Shown here in pieces: positions 1 through 5,970 of a stretch of DNA of 8,193 bases. The stretch lies in the NCBI GenBank assembly GCA_021413665.1, contig JAIOPW010000237.1, positions 1 to 8,193 on the forward strand. Reading direction: 5' to 3'. Source of the stretch: Rhodocyclales bacterium (GTDB lineage Bacteria > Pseudomonadota > Gammaproteobacteria > Burkholderiales > Rhodocyclaceae). The position numbers and the translations under genes were made by a program. The notes beneath the pieces are model-generated. The model worked only from the letters and a program-made list of their open reading frames with translations, was not told the origin of the DNA and made no database searches. The stretch's first letter is position 1. Every line of letters starts with the position of its first letter.

Positions 1-291
1 CTGCATGCGGTCGGCCTCGGCTTCGTGTTCTCGATGATCTTCGGCCACGCGCCGATCATTTTTCCGGCCGTGGTCAGGGTGAAGATTCCCTATCACCCGT
101 TCTTCTACCTGCCGCTGCTGGTGCTGCACGCCTCGCTGGCGTTGCGCATCCTCGGCGGCCTCGGCGACAAATTCTCGCTGCGCAGCGAAGGCGGCCTGCT
201 CAATGCCATCGCCCTGCTGTTGTTCATCGCCACAATGGTCGCCAGCGTCGTGCGCGGCAGGCGCGACGCAACTCGGGGAGCCGCGAAATGA
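1..291 (+). CDS. Integral membrane protein, C-terminal part (5' end outside window)
   Basis: The reading frame is open from the first base, so the gene begins upstream; 96 residues of the C-terminus are visible. They contain about three hydrophobic segments (roughly residues 4-24, 34-49 and 60-83) and end in a basic tail (RGRRDATRGAAK), which suggests a cytoplasmic C-terminus. Histidines lie in or next to the membrane segments (H2 in LHAVGLGF, H16 in FGHAPIIFP, H32 in PYHPFF, H43 in VLHASLALR), a pattern seen in haem- or metal-binding membrane proteins such as the NnrS group. I cannot assign it to that family from this fragment. Its stop overlaps the start of the reductase gene (ATGA at 288-291), so the two are very likely translationally coupled. 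A redox role with the reductase is inference. Confidence 0.75.
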   Translation: MHAVGLGFVFSMIFGHAPIIFPAVVRVKIPYHPFFYLPLLVLHASLALRILGGLGDKFSLRSEGGLLNAIALLLFIATMVASVVRGRRDATRGAAK

Positions 292-1109
292 GCGGCATCG
301 AAGAACCCGGCCAGGTAATCTTGGGCAAGCGCAAAGATGCCGGCCCGCAGGACAAATGGACCGCCGAGCACGTGCTGTCGATGCGCTGGTGGACGCCTGC
401 GCTGCTGAGCTTCCGCACCACGCGCTATCGCGGCTTCCGCTTCACGCCGGGGCACTACACGCGGCTCGGGCTCGGCGCCGGCGACGACCTGGTCTGGCGC
501 CCCTACTCGGTGGCCTCGGCGGCCTACGACGACTTCCTCGAATTCATCGCCGTGCTGGTTCCGGGCGGTGCCTTTTCCGAACCGCTGAGGCGGTTGCGCG
601 TCGGCGACACGATCCGCGTCGACAAGGCCAGCTACGGCTTCCTCACCGTCGATCAACTGGCCCCCGGCAAGGACCTCTGGATGCTGTCCAGCGGCACCGG
701 GCTCGGACCCTTCCTGTCGATCCTGCGCGACCCAACCATTTGGCAGAGCTACGAGCGCCTGATCGTGGCACACAGCGTGCGCCACTCGTCCGAACTGGCC
801 TGGCGCGACGAAATTGCCGGAATTCGCAACGGCGAATTGTTTGCCGAGGCTAAAGCCACGCTTACCTATCTGCCGGTCGTCACCCGCGAACCGGGCGCCA
901 CAGAGCTGACTGAGCGCGTCCCGCTGCTGTTAGCCGACGGCCGCCTCGAAGCCGCGGCAGCCTGCCCGCTCGACGTCGCCACCTCGCGCGTGCTGGTCTG
1001 CGGCAACCCCGAAATGACCCGCGAACTGCGCCAGGCGCTGACCGCGCGCGGCTTCGCCACCAACCGGCGCGGCATTCCGGGGCAGATGGCATTTGAAAAA
1101 TACTGGTAA
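288..1109 (+). CDS. fpr: Ferredoxin--NADP+ reductase, Fpr type (FAD-dependent)
   Basis: A 273-residue flavoprotein predicted to move electrons between NADP(H) and ferredoxin or flavodoxin in the cytoplasm. The FAD-binding motif RPYSVAS is at 71-77, the pyridine-nucleotide loop GTGLGPF at 136-142, and the second NADP-domain motif CGNPEM at 238-243. The chain ends in an aromatic residue (EKYW), as in bacterial Fpr enzymes of the E. coli type, where the terminal Trp stacks near FAD. It is about 20 residues longer at the N-terminus than typical Fpr proteins. The ATG at 288 is supported by GGGGAG at 275-280 and by the 4-nt overlap with the upstream membrane-protein stop. Its true partner here is unknown; coupling to a membrane protein and nearness to DnrO-like and hemerythrin genes suggest a dedicated redox role rather than general housekeeping. 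Confidence 0.9.
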   Translation: MSGIEEPGQVILGKRKDAGPQDKWTAEHVLSMRWWTPALLSFRTTRYRGFRFTPGHYTRLGLGAGDDLVWRPYSVASAAYDDFLEFIAVLVPGGAFSEPLRRLRVGDTIRVDKASYGFLTVDQLAPGKDLWMLSSGTGLGPFLSILRDPTIWQSYERLIVAHSVRHSSELAWRDEIAGIRNGELFAEAKATLTYLPVVTREPGATELTERVPLLLADGRLEAAAACPLDVATSRVLVCGNPEMTRELRQALTARGFATNRRGIPGQMAFEKYW

Positions 1110-1144
1110 GCCGATTCAATCACTTCATACAACAGGAGCACCCC

Positions 1145-1639
1145 ATGTCATACCGTAGCCCCCGCTGGTTAATCGTCGTCGCCACGCTCGCGCTGAGCGT
1201 CGCCCCTGCTTGTGCCGCCGACCACGCGCATGAACACGACGCCCACGGCGCCACCGCGCTGAAACTCGACAACGGCCAGAAGTGGAAAACCGATGCCCCG
1301 CTGCGCCAGGGCATGTCGAACATCAGGGCCGCCGTGCAGCCGCACTTGCACGCCATCCACGAAAACAGGCTGAAGGCGGCGAACTATCAGGCGCTGGCGA
1401 AGCGCACCAACACGCAAATCGCCTTCATGGTCACCAATTGCAAGCTGGCGCCGGACGCCGACGCACAACTGCATCTGATCATCACCGAGCTTGGCGCGGC
1501 GGCGGAAGCCATGGCGGGCAAGGACAAGGCGCAGTCGCGACAGAAGGGCGCGCTGCAACTGGTGCACGCACTGGAAGCCTATGGCGAGTTCTTCGATCAT
1601 CCCGGCTGGACCGGGTCAGCGACAAAGCACGAACACTGA
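1145..1639 (+). CDS. Secreted His-rich protein, DnrO/DnrP-like
   Basis: A 164-residue exported protein. Residues 1-25 form a signal peptide: a basic start (MSYRSPRW), a hydrophobic core (LIVVATLALSVAPA) and a likely cut after ACA or ACAA. A His/Asp-rich stretch follows (HAHEHDAHG, about 27-35) and the chain ends KHEH, so metal binding is plausible. The body carries a recognisable block, LDNGQKWKTDAPLRQGMSNI, then a mostly helical region with VTNCKL and DAQLHLIITEL. From memory this resembles small proteins annotated DnrO or DnrP near denitrification genes; the biochemical role of that family is not established. AGGAG at 1134-1138 supports the ATG at 1145. It lies 35 nt after fpr and 32 nt before the hemerythrin gene, consistent with one operon. 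Confidence 0.75.
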   Translation: MSYRSPRWLIVVATLALSVAPACAADHAHEHDAHGATALKLDNGQKWKTDAPLRQGMSNIRAAVQPHLHAIHENRLKAANYQALAKRTNTQIAFMVTNCKLAPDADAQLHLIITELGAAAEAMAGKDKAQSRQKGALQLVHALEAYGEFFDHPGWTGSATKHEH

Positions 1640-1671
1640 CCGGCGCGGCGATACCGGCCTGGCTCCCCGCC

Positions 1672-2070
1672 ATGAAGCGCCATCCCGACCTGCTGCAACT
1701 CTCGCGCGAGCACCACGGTGCGCTGAAGCTGGCGCGCGACGCGCGACGCGCCGCCGGGTCGGGAGAAGCGAGCGCGATAGCCGCGCTCGCGCAACGCGTG
1801 GCCCAGGTCTTCCCGGTCGAGCTCGATCCGCATTTTTGCGTCGAGGAGGGGGGCATCCTGGTGCTGCTGGCGCAGGCCGGCCAAGATGAACTGGTGGCAC
1901 GCACCCTCGCCGACCATGCCGAACTGCGCCGTCTCGCCAAAGCGCTGGCGAGCCCCGATGCCGACACCCTGCTGCGCTTCGCCGAGCTGCTCGGAGCGCA
2001 CGTCCGCTTCGAGGAGCGCGAAGTCTTCGAGGCCGCACAAACCAGACTCGACATGGATACCGCCTATTGA
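1672..2070 (+). CDS. Hemerythrin/HHE-domain protein
   Basis: A 132-residue, all-helical protein with the hemerythrin-type spacing of His and Glu: H14/H15 (SREHHGALKLA), H54 with E58/E59 (DPHFCVEEGG), H82 (LADHAELRRL) and H110 with E114/E115 (GAHVRFEEREVFE). These can build a non-haem di-iron site that binds O2, NO or iron. No signal peptide is seen, so it is probably cytoplasmic. The ATG at 1672 was chosen because the domain begins just after it; the frame is open further upstream but that part overlaps the DnrO-like gene and does not look like protein. No clear ribosome binding site precedes it, suggesting translation coupled to the upstream gene. Its TGA stop falls inside the left terminus (TTGA) of the repeat element at 2067. 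Possible roles are O2/NO sensing or iron delivery. Confidence 0.85.
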   Translation: MKRHPDLLQLSREHHGALKLARDARRAAGSGEASAIAALAQRVAQVFPVELDPHFCVEEGGILVLLAQAGQDELVARTLADHAELRRLAKALASPDADTLLRFAELLGAHVRFEEREVFEAAQTRLDMDTAY

Positions 2071-2178
2071 TTTCACTGCAACCCACTTGAACGTTCGCCC
2101 TGAGCTTGTCGAAGGGCGCATGGGGCTTCGACAAGCTCAGCCCGAACGGGAATTTCAAGTTCACTCAGGCCGGATCAA
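2067..2178. repeat. MITE/REP-like inverted-repeat element, copy 1
   Basis: A non-coding element between the hemerythrin and ccoG genes. Its core is a long imperfect palindrome: a left arm from 2093 containing CCTGAGCTTGTCGAAG pairs with a right arm ending near 2147 containing CTTCGACAAGCTCAG (about 20 of 22 positions pair). Outer ACTTGAA (from 2085) and TTCAAGT (to 2160) extend the inverted repeat, and the termini read TTGAT and ATCAA. It matches the copy at 4388-4500 in core, spacing and overall length. No transposase gene is in the window. As RNA it would form a strong hairpin that may shield the upstream mRNA or reduce read-through into ccoG; that effect is inferred. Confidence 0.85.
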
Positions 2179-2189
2179 TAGCCAACAAC

Positions 2190-3596
2190 ATGACCCAGCA
2201 AGCCGCCACCAGGAAAATCATCGAGATAAAGCCCTGGGCCGATCCGGAGGCCAAGGTCTATCCGCGCTCGATCAGCGGCATCTACGCCCGCTGGCGCTGG
2301 GTCTTCGTCTGGCTGACGCAGGGCATCTTCTACGGCCTGTGCTGGCTACCGTGGCACGAGCGGCAAGCCATCCTGTTCGACATCGACGCGCGCAAGTTCT
2401 ACTTCTTCGATCTGGTGCTCTGGCCGCAGGACACGATCTATCTCGCGCTGCTGATGATCATCGGCGCGCTGGCCCTGTTCCTGTTCACCGCCGTCGCCGG
2501 GCGCCTGTGGTGCGGCTATGCCTGCCCGCAGACCGTCTACACCGAAATTTTCCTGTGGTTCGAGAAGCTCATAGAGGGCGAGCGGCGGCAGCGCATCGCG
2601 CTCGACGCCGCGCCGTGGTCAGTGCGCAAGCTATCCGTCAAGACCGGCAAGCACGCCACCTGGCTCGCCTTCTCGCTGTGGACCGGCTTCACCTTCGTCG
2701 GCTACTTCACGCCGATTCGCGAGCTTGCGCACGATCTCGTAACGCTGTCGCCGGGCGGCTGGTCGGCCTTCTGGGTGGTGTTCTACGGCTTCGCCACCTA
2801 CGGCAACGCCGGCTTCCTGCGCGAGCAGATGTGCCGCCAGATCTGCCCCTACGCACGTTTCCAGTTCGTCATGCTCGATCCGGACACGCTGATCATCGCC
2901 TATGACGCCAAGCGCGGCGACGCGCGCGGCCCGCGCGCCAAGGGCGACGACCCGCGCCAGCAGAACCTCGGCGATTGCGTCGACTGCGGCATCTGCGTCC
3001 AGGTCTGCCCGACCGGCATCGACATCCGCAACGGCCTGCAGAACGAGTGCATAGGCTGCGCTGCCTGCATCGACGCCTGCGACCAGGTGATGGACAAGAT
3101 GGACTACCCGCGCGGCCTGATCCGCTACTCGACGGAGAACGCGGTCAGCCAGCGCCTCACGCCGATGGACATCGTGCGCCGGGCCTTTCGTCCGCGGGTG
3201 ATCATCTACGCGGCAGTCCTGGTCGCGCTCGCGGCCGCCACCGCCTGGTCGCTGTCGATGCGCATACCGCTGAAAGTCAATGTGCTCAAGGATCGCGGCA
3301 CGCTGTCGCGCGAAGCCGACGACGGCTCGATCGAGAACATCTACCGCCTGCAGATCATGAACACCGGCGACAAGACGCGGACCTTCCAAGTCCGCATCAC
3401 CGGCGTCGACGGCATCCGCCTCCACGACGACAAGCTGATCACCGTTCCGGGCGGCGAGATCGGCACCCGGACCGCCAGCGTCAGGGCCGACCCCGGCGCG
3501 GCGAAATCCGGCGCCAGCCCGATCAGCTTCAGTGTCGAGGACGTGGCCGATGCCGCCGTCGCCGTCACCGAGAAATCGAAGTTCTGGATGCCTTAG
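2190..3596 (+). CDS. ccoG: Cytochrome c oxidase accessory protein CcoG (FixG/RdxA family)
   Basis: A 468-residue polyferredoxin-like membrane protein needed for assembly of cbb3-type cytochrome oxidase, in work on the family linked to reduction of Cu(II) for the CuB site. It has hydrophobic segments at about 35-55, 83-103, 156-175, 190-208 and 337-357. Family cysteine motifs are WCGYACPQTVY (107-117) and CRQICPYARFQ (215-225). Two 4Fe-4S motifs follow: C263-x2-C266-x2-C269-x3-C273P and C287-x2-C290-x2-C293-x3-C297. The C-terminal part, about 360-468, is the Ig-like FixG domain facing the periplasm. The start at 2190 (MTQQAATRK) gives the usual family length; an in-frame ATG at 2106 would begin inside the repeat palindrome and translate repeat sequence. 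No good ribosome binding site is visible. The ccoNOPQ genes are not in the window. Confidence 0.96.
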   Translation: MTQQAATRKIIEIKPWADPEAKVYPRSISGIYARWRWVFVWLTQGIFYGLCWLPWHERQAILFDIDARKFYFFDLVLWPQDTIYLALLMIIGALALFLFTAVAGRLWCGYACPQTVYTEIFLWFEKLIEGERRQRIALDAAPWSVRKLSVKTGKHATWLAFSLWTGFTFVGYFTPIRELAHDLVTLSPGGWSAFWVVFYGFATYGNAGFLREQMCRQICPYARFQFVMLDPDTLIIAYDAKRGDARGPRAKGDDPRQQNLGDCVDCGICVQVCPTGIDIRNGLQNECIGCAACIDACDQVMDKMDYPRGLIRYSTENAVSQRLTPMDIVRRAFRPRVIIYAAVLVALAAATAWSLSMRIPLKVNVLKDRGTLSREADDGSIENIYRLQIMNTGDKTRTFQVRITGVDGIRLHDDKLITVPGGEIGTRTASVRADPGAAKSGASPISFSVEDVADAAVAVTEKSKFWMP

Positions 3597-3637
3597 CGGG
3601 AATTGACGCGCACCGGAATTCCTGTTCCGATAGATCC

Positions 3638-3868
3638 ATGGCAAAGAAATTCCCCTTGCACCCGAAGCATCCCGAGAGAATTTGCTGGGGCTGCGACAAG
3701 TACTGCCCGGTCGATTCGCTCCAATGCGGTAACGGATCGGACCGCACGCAGCACCCGATGGAACTGCTCGGGGAAGACTGGCTCGACTATGGCGACTGGG
3801 ACCTGGACACCGCAGCGGAACCGCCGCGTACTACCGGCGGCACTGACAAAGGGCCGGCGTCGAAATAG
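3638..3868 (+). CDS. DUF3079 family small cysteine-rich protein
   Basis: A 76-residue protein of unknown function whose first two thirds match the DUF3079 pattern: MAKKFPLHPKHPERICWGCD, then KYCPVDSLQCGNGSDRTQHP and ELLGEDWLDYGDW. Four cysteines (C16, C19, C23, C30) in a C-x2-C-x3-C-x6-C layout could hold a metal ion or Fe-S cluster; the family is common in beta- and gammaproteobacteria but uncharacterised. The last 20 or so residues are polar and look disordered. It begins 41 nt after ccoG on the same strand and is probably co-transcribed. No strong ribosome binding site precedes the ATG. The start is chosen because conservation begins there; the same frame is open much further upstream but only as a shadow of ccoG. 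Confidence 0.85.
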   Translation: MAKKFPLHPKHPERICWGCDKYCPVDSLQCGNGSDRTQHPMELLGEDWLDYGDWDLDTAAEPPRTTGGTDKGPASK

Positions 3869-3888
3869 TTGTCGCGGCTGTCCACTTC

Positions 3889-3919
3889 AAGAGTCGGCGC
3901 TGGCGGGACGGCGATTCGG
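3889..3919 (+). repeat. Short intergenic repeat, copy A
   Basis: Lies in the 58-nt gap between the convergent DUF3079 and lapA genes. Positions 3892-3919 match 5143-5170 at 25 of 28 bases, and all three differences are transitions. The shared core is AGTCGGCGCTG, G or A, CGGGACGG, C or T, GATTC. Function unknown; no Rho-independent terminator with a T-run is seen in this gap. Confidence 0.7.
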
Positions 3920-3926
3920 CAGTGCT

Positions 3927-4325
3927 TTACCGCGGACCCTTTTCCGCGTCAGTCCCGGTGAGCAACGTCTTCAATCCAACGTAGGGCCTTTCAGCAACCG
4001 GTGCCGCGCCCGCAGGCGCCGGGGACAGGCGCGCCACTTCGGCTTCGAGTTCGCGATTGCGCTGCTGCTGCCCGACTAGTTGCCGCTCGAGATCGGCTAC
4101 CTGTTTGCGCGACCGGCCCAGCGCCCATTGCCGGGTGATCACCGAAGGCGACGACAGCAGGCCGGCGATCAGCGCGCCCAGGCCGAGGGACACCAGCAGC
4201 ACCAGCGCCAGCGAGCCTTCGAATCTCCAGAGCGCGATCGTCACGACCACGGGCAGGTTGTTCTGCAGTGCAAAGACGACGGCCGCGATGGCGACGATGA
4301 TGCCGAGAATCAGGATGAGCTGCAT
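3927..4325 (-). CDS. lapA: LapA-domain (DUF1049) inner-membrane protein
   Basis: A 132-residue protein with two membrane segments (about 2-20 and 37-58) separated by NNLPVVVTIALWRFEGSLA, the arrangement of the LapA/DUF1049 family. A helical, charge-rich region follows (RSRKQVADLERQLVGQQQRN, to about 100), likely a cytoplasmic coiled coil, then a Pro/Ala linker and a short tail containing YVGLKTLLTG. In E. coli LapA works with LapB in control of LPS assembly; E. coli LapA is about 30 residues shorter, lacking this tail. LapB is not seen here, so the gene may have a different local role. AAAGGG upstream (minus strand, about 4332-4337) can serve as ribosome binding site for the start at 4325. 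It stands alone, separated from glcG by a 227-nt gap filled with repeats. Confidence 0.85.
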   Translation of the reverse strand: MQLILILGIIVAIAAVVFALQNNLPVVVTIALWRFEGSLALVLLVSLGLGALIAGLLSSPSVITRQWALGRSRKQVADLERQLVGQQQRNRELEAEVARLSPAPAGAAPVAERPYVGLKTLLTGTDAEKGPR

Positions 4326-4351
4326 GTTCGCCCTTTCGAAGCGGGTTGGTC

Positions 4352-4383
4352 AAGTCGGGGCTGACGGAAACAGGTTCCATCAG
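4352..4383 (+). repeat. Short intergenic repeat, diverged copy C
   Basis: Immediately upstream of lapA (minus strand). AAGTCGGGGCTGACGG at 4352-4367 matches the core of the repeats at 3889 and 5141 with one change; the following bases up to CAG at 4381-4383 align to the 5141 copy only with small insertions. It ends 4 nt before the larger element at 4388. Confidence 0.5.
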
Positions 4384-4387
4384 TTTA

Positions 4388-4500
4388 TTGAGTCGGCTGC
4401 AATGTACTTGGATCGTTCGCCCTGAGCCAGTCGAAGGGCATTCAGGGCTTCGACAGGCTCAGCCCGAACGGAGGCTTCAAGTTTGTTCCGGCCGACTCAA
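4388..4500. repeat. MITE/REP-like inverted-repeat element, copy 2
   Basis: A 113-bp element between lapA and glcG. Its ends are a perfect 10-bp inverted repeat, TTGAGTCGGC (4388-4397) and GCCGACTCAA (4491-4500). The inner palindrome pairs GTTCGCCCTGAGCCAGTCGA (from 4415) with TCGACAGGCTCAGCCCGAAC (to about 4469), about 19 of 22 positions in the stem. It shares core, spacing and outer ACTTG/CAAGT arms with the copy at 2067-2178. No open reading frame of its own is evident, so if mobile it depended on a transposase elsewhere. Confidence 0.87.
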
Positions 4501-4501
4501 C

Positions 4502-4530
4502 AGCGCCGGTCGGCCCAAGAGTCGGCGCCA
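4502..4530 (+). repeat. Short hairpin repeat, partial copy
   Basis: Follows directly after the larger element. AGCGCCGGTCGGCCC then AAGAGTCGGCGCC aligns with 5124-5152 with one single-base gap and a few substitutions. GCGCCG (4503-4508) and CGGCGC (4523-4528) can form a 6-bp stem. The 3' half of the repeat seen at 5153-5170 is absent or diverged here. It lies just beyond the 3' end of glcG. Confidence 0.55.
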
Positions 4531-4552
4531 GCCGCCCCGTGCCAACCCGCGC

Positions 4553-5056
4553 TTACTCGAGTTCGAGCGAGGCCTGAATCGCCTTGATGCCGGCGTTGCC
4601 GCAGGCGTCGTCGAGATGCCCGCCGGGTGCGCCGGATACGCCGACAGCGCCGAGCAGGATACCGCGCGCGCTGATTGTCAAACCGCCACCCAGCGCCACC
4701 ACGCCCGGAATGTCACGAATGCCGGCCGACGGCTTGCCCGGGCCACTCAGATCCACCAGGTTGCTGGTGTTGTTGCGAAAGCTCACGGCGGTCCACGCCT
4801 TGCCGATCGCGGTCTGCGGCGTATGCGGACCGGCGAGGTTGTCGCGCAGCAGCGCCAGCGGTACGCCGCTGCGGTCGACCACGGCAACGGCGACCACATA
4901 GCCACCCTTCTGGCATTCGCTCAGCGCCGCCTGCGCGATTTTGCTCGCCGCAGTCGTGGTCAGGCTGGTCGCCTGCGCGGTCATCTGGTCGGCGGCCAGC
5001 GCGCTGTTGGCCAGAAGGAACGATGTCAGTGCAAGGGCGATTCGTGTGCGAGTCAT
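4553..5056 (-). CDS. Secreted GlcG/HbpS-family (DUF336) protein
   Basis: A 167-residue protein of the GlcG/HbpS-like fold. Residues 1-21 are a signal peptide (MTRTRIALALTSFLLANSAL, cut after ALA), so it acts in the periplasm or outside. Family features follow: VVAVAVVDRSGVPLALLRD (about 54-72), a KAWTAVSFRNNTS helix (86-98), GVVALGGGLTI (118-128) and the C-terminal LLGAVGVSGAPGGHLDDACG (134-153). Relatives bind haem (HbpS) or are encoded with glycolate oxidase genes (GlcG, function unclear); neither glcDEF nor a haem transporter is in view, so the substrate is unknown. AAGGAG (complement of 5065-5070), 8 nt from the ATG, is a strong ribosome binding site and fixes the start. It has its own 139-nt upstream gap and may have its own promoter. 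Confidence 0.88.
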   Translation of the reverse strand: MTRTRIALALTSFLLANSALAADQMTAQATSLTTTAASKIAQAALSECQKGGYVVAVAVVDRSGVPLALLRDNLAGPHTPQTAIGKAWTAVSFRNNTSNLVDLSGPGKPSAGIRDIPGVVALGGGLTISARGILLGAVGVSGAPGGHLDDACGNAGIKAIQASLELE

Positions 5057-5123
5057 GATGTTTTCTCCTTGGGTTAACTTGTGGGTGCTGATCTTCTGGC
5101 AGCGGTCGGCTTCGAATCAGTTT

Positions 5124-5170
5124 AGCGCCGATCGGCCCTGAAAGTCGGCGCTGACGGGACGGTGATTCAG
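5124..5170 (+). repeat. Short hairpin repeat, fullest copy B
   Basis: Between the glcG-like and SDR genes. AGCGCCGA (5124-5131) and TCGGCGCT (5145-5152) form a perfect 8-bp stem with a 13-nt loop; the right arm continues into GACGGGACGGTGATTC, shared with 3889-3919. On the minus strand it lies downstream of the SDR stop and upstream of the glcG-like start, so it could act as an mRNA 3'-end hairpin, but no T-run follows. A separate 10-bp palindrome TGGATATCCA is at 5177-5186. Confidence 0.6.
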
Positions 5171-5195
5171 CCGTCATGGATATCCAGCATGCCGC

Positions 5196-5945
5196 CTAAA
5201 TCGTCAAGGTCAGGCCGCCATCGACCACGAAGATCTGCCCGGTGGCATAGCGGCTGCGCAGCAGGCCGAGGGTGGCCTCGACGCAGTCGTCCGGCGTGGC
5301 GGAGCGCTTCAGCGGCGCCCTGGCCTTGACGGCCTCGTGCTGCGCCTGCCAATCCTTCGTCCAGGGCGTCTCCACCAGGCCGGGAGCGACGGCATTGACG
5401 CGCACTGGCGCGCAGGACTTGGCCAGCAGGCGCGTCATCTGGTTCAGCGCGGCCTTCGCCATCGAATAGGCGATCGAACTGCCGACCGGGCGCACGCCGG
5501 CGATCGAGGTGATGTTGATGACGTTGCCGTCGTCGCTCTGCATCAGGTGCGGCATGGCCGCCCTGGTCAGCAGCCAGGTGCCGGTGACGTTGATGTCGAA
5601 GGTTTTGGCGAAGATCTCGTCGGTCAGCGCCGCGAGGTCGTTGTGCGGCACGACGGTGGTCCAGCCGGCATTGTTCACCAGGATGTCGAGCTTGCCGAAG
5701 CGTTCGATGGTCGCCGCCAGCAGCCGCTCGCCCGCCGCCTTGTCGCTGATGTCGGCCTGCACGTACTGGGCATTGGCGCCGAGTTCGGCGGCGATGCGGG
5801 TGCCGGCCTCGACCGAGTGTGCCGAGTTGATCACTACCGAGGCGCCGAGCGCCGACAGCCGCCGCGCGATGGCTTCGCCGATGCCGCTGCTCGATCCCGT
5901 GACCAAGGCCACTTTGCTGGAAAACTCGCCGGAAATCTCGCTCAT
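5196..5945 (-). CDS. Short-chain dehydrogenase/reductase (classical SDR)
   Basis: A 249-residue cytoplasmic NAD(P)-dependent oxidoreductase of usual classical-SDR length. The cofactor loop TGSSSGIG is at 16-23, the NNAG motif at 91-94, the structural/catalytic Asn in FDINVTG at 119, Ser147 in INITSIAG, and the YSMAK motif gives Tyr160 and Lys164. APGLVETPW (187-195) and a C-terminal GQIFVVDGGLTL complete the fold. The residue after the first strand (VVINSAHS, 37-44) lacks the acidic residue typical of NAD-specific enzymes, so NADP use is possible. The substrate cannot be told from sequence; FabG-like annotation would be over-reach. AGGAGG (complement of 5950-5955) supports the start. It begins 25 nt after the VWA gene and is almost certainly co-transcribed with it. 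Confidence 0.92.
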   Translation of the reverse strand: MSEISGEFSSKVALVTGSSSGIGEAIARRLSALGASVVINSAHSVEAGTRIAAELGANAQYVQADISDKAAGERLLAATIERFGKLDILVNNAGWTTVVPHNDLAALTDEIFAKTFDINVTGTWLLTRAAMPHLMQSDDGNVINITSIAGVRPVGSSIAYSMAKAALNQMTRLLAKSCAPVRVNAVAPGLVETPWTKDWQAQHEAVKARAPLKRSATPDDCVEATLGLLRSRYATGQIFVVDGGLTLTI

Positions 5946-5970
5946 GGTTCCTCCTGTCGTGGTTGCCGGC

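Noticed and set aside
1282..1671. Upstream extension of the hemerythrin frame to 1282
   Set aside because: It overlaps the DnrO-like gene almost entirely and its translation is low-complexity; the hemerythrin domain begins just after the ATG at 1672.
2067..2178. TTGAT...ATCAA ends of copy 1 as an FNR/DNR-type binding site
   Set aside because: The half-sites are about 100 bp apart, not separated by 4 bp as such a site needs; they are the element's termini.
2106..2189. N-terminal extension of ccoG from an ATG at 2106
   Set aside because: These codons lie within the palindromic repeat element and would add repeat-derived residues not found in the family; the ATG at 2190 gives the usual length.
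2631..3644. A 337-codon antisense frame across ccoG
   Set aside because: ccoG is unambiguous; the antisense product has no domain signature and biased composition.
3931..3948. Hairpin CGCGGA-CCCTTT-TCCGCG near the convergent gene ends as a terminator
   Set aside because: It lies inside the last codons of lapA and no T-run follows on either strand, so it cannot be called a Rho-independent terminator.
4388..4500. Copy 2 as an integron attC site or IS remnant
   Set aside because: No integrase-type core sites and no transposase fragment in any frame; the structure fits a MITE/REP-like palindrome better.
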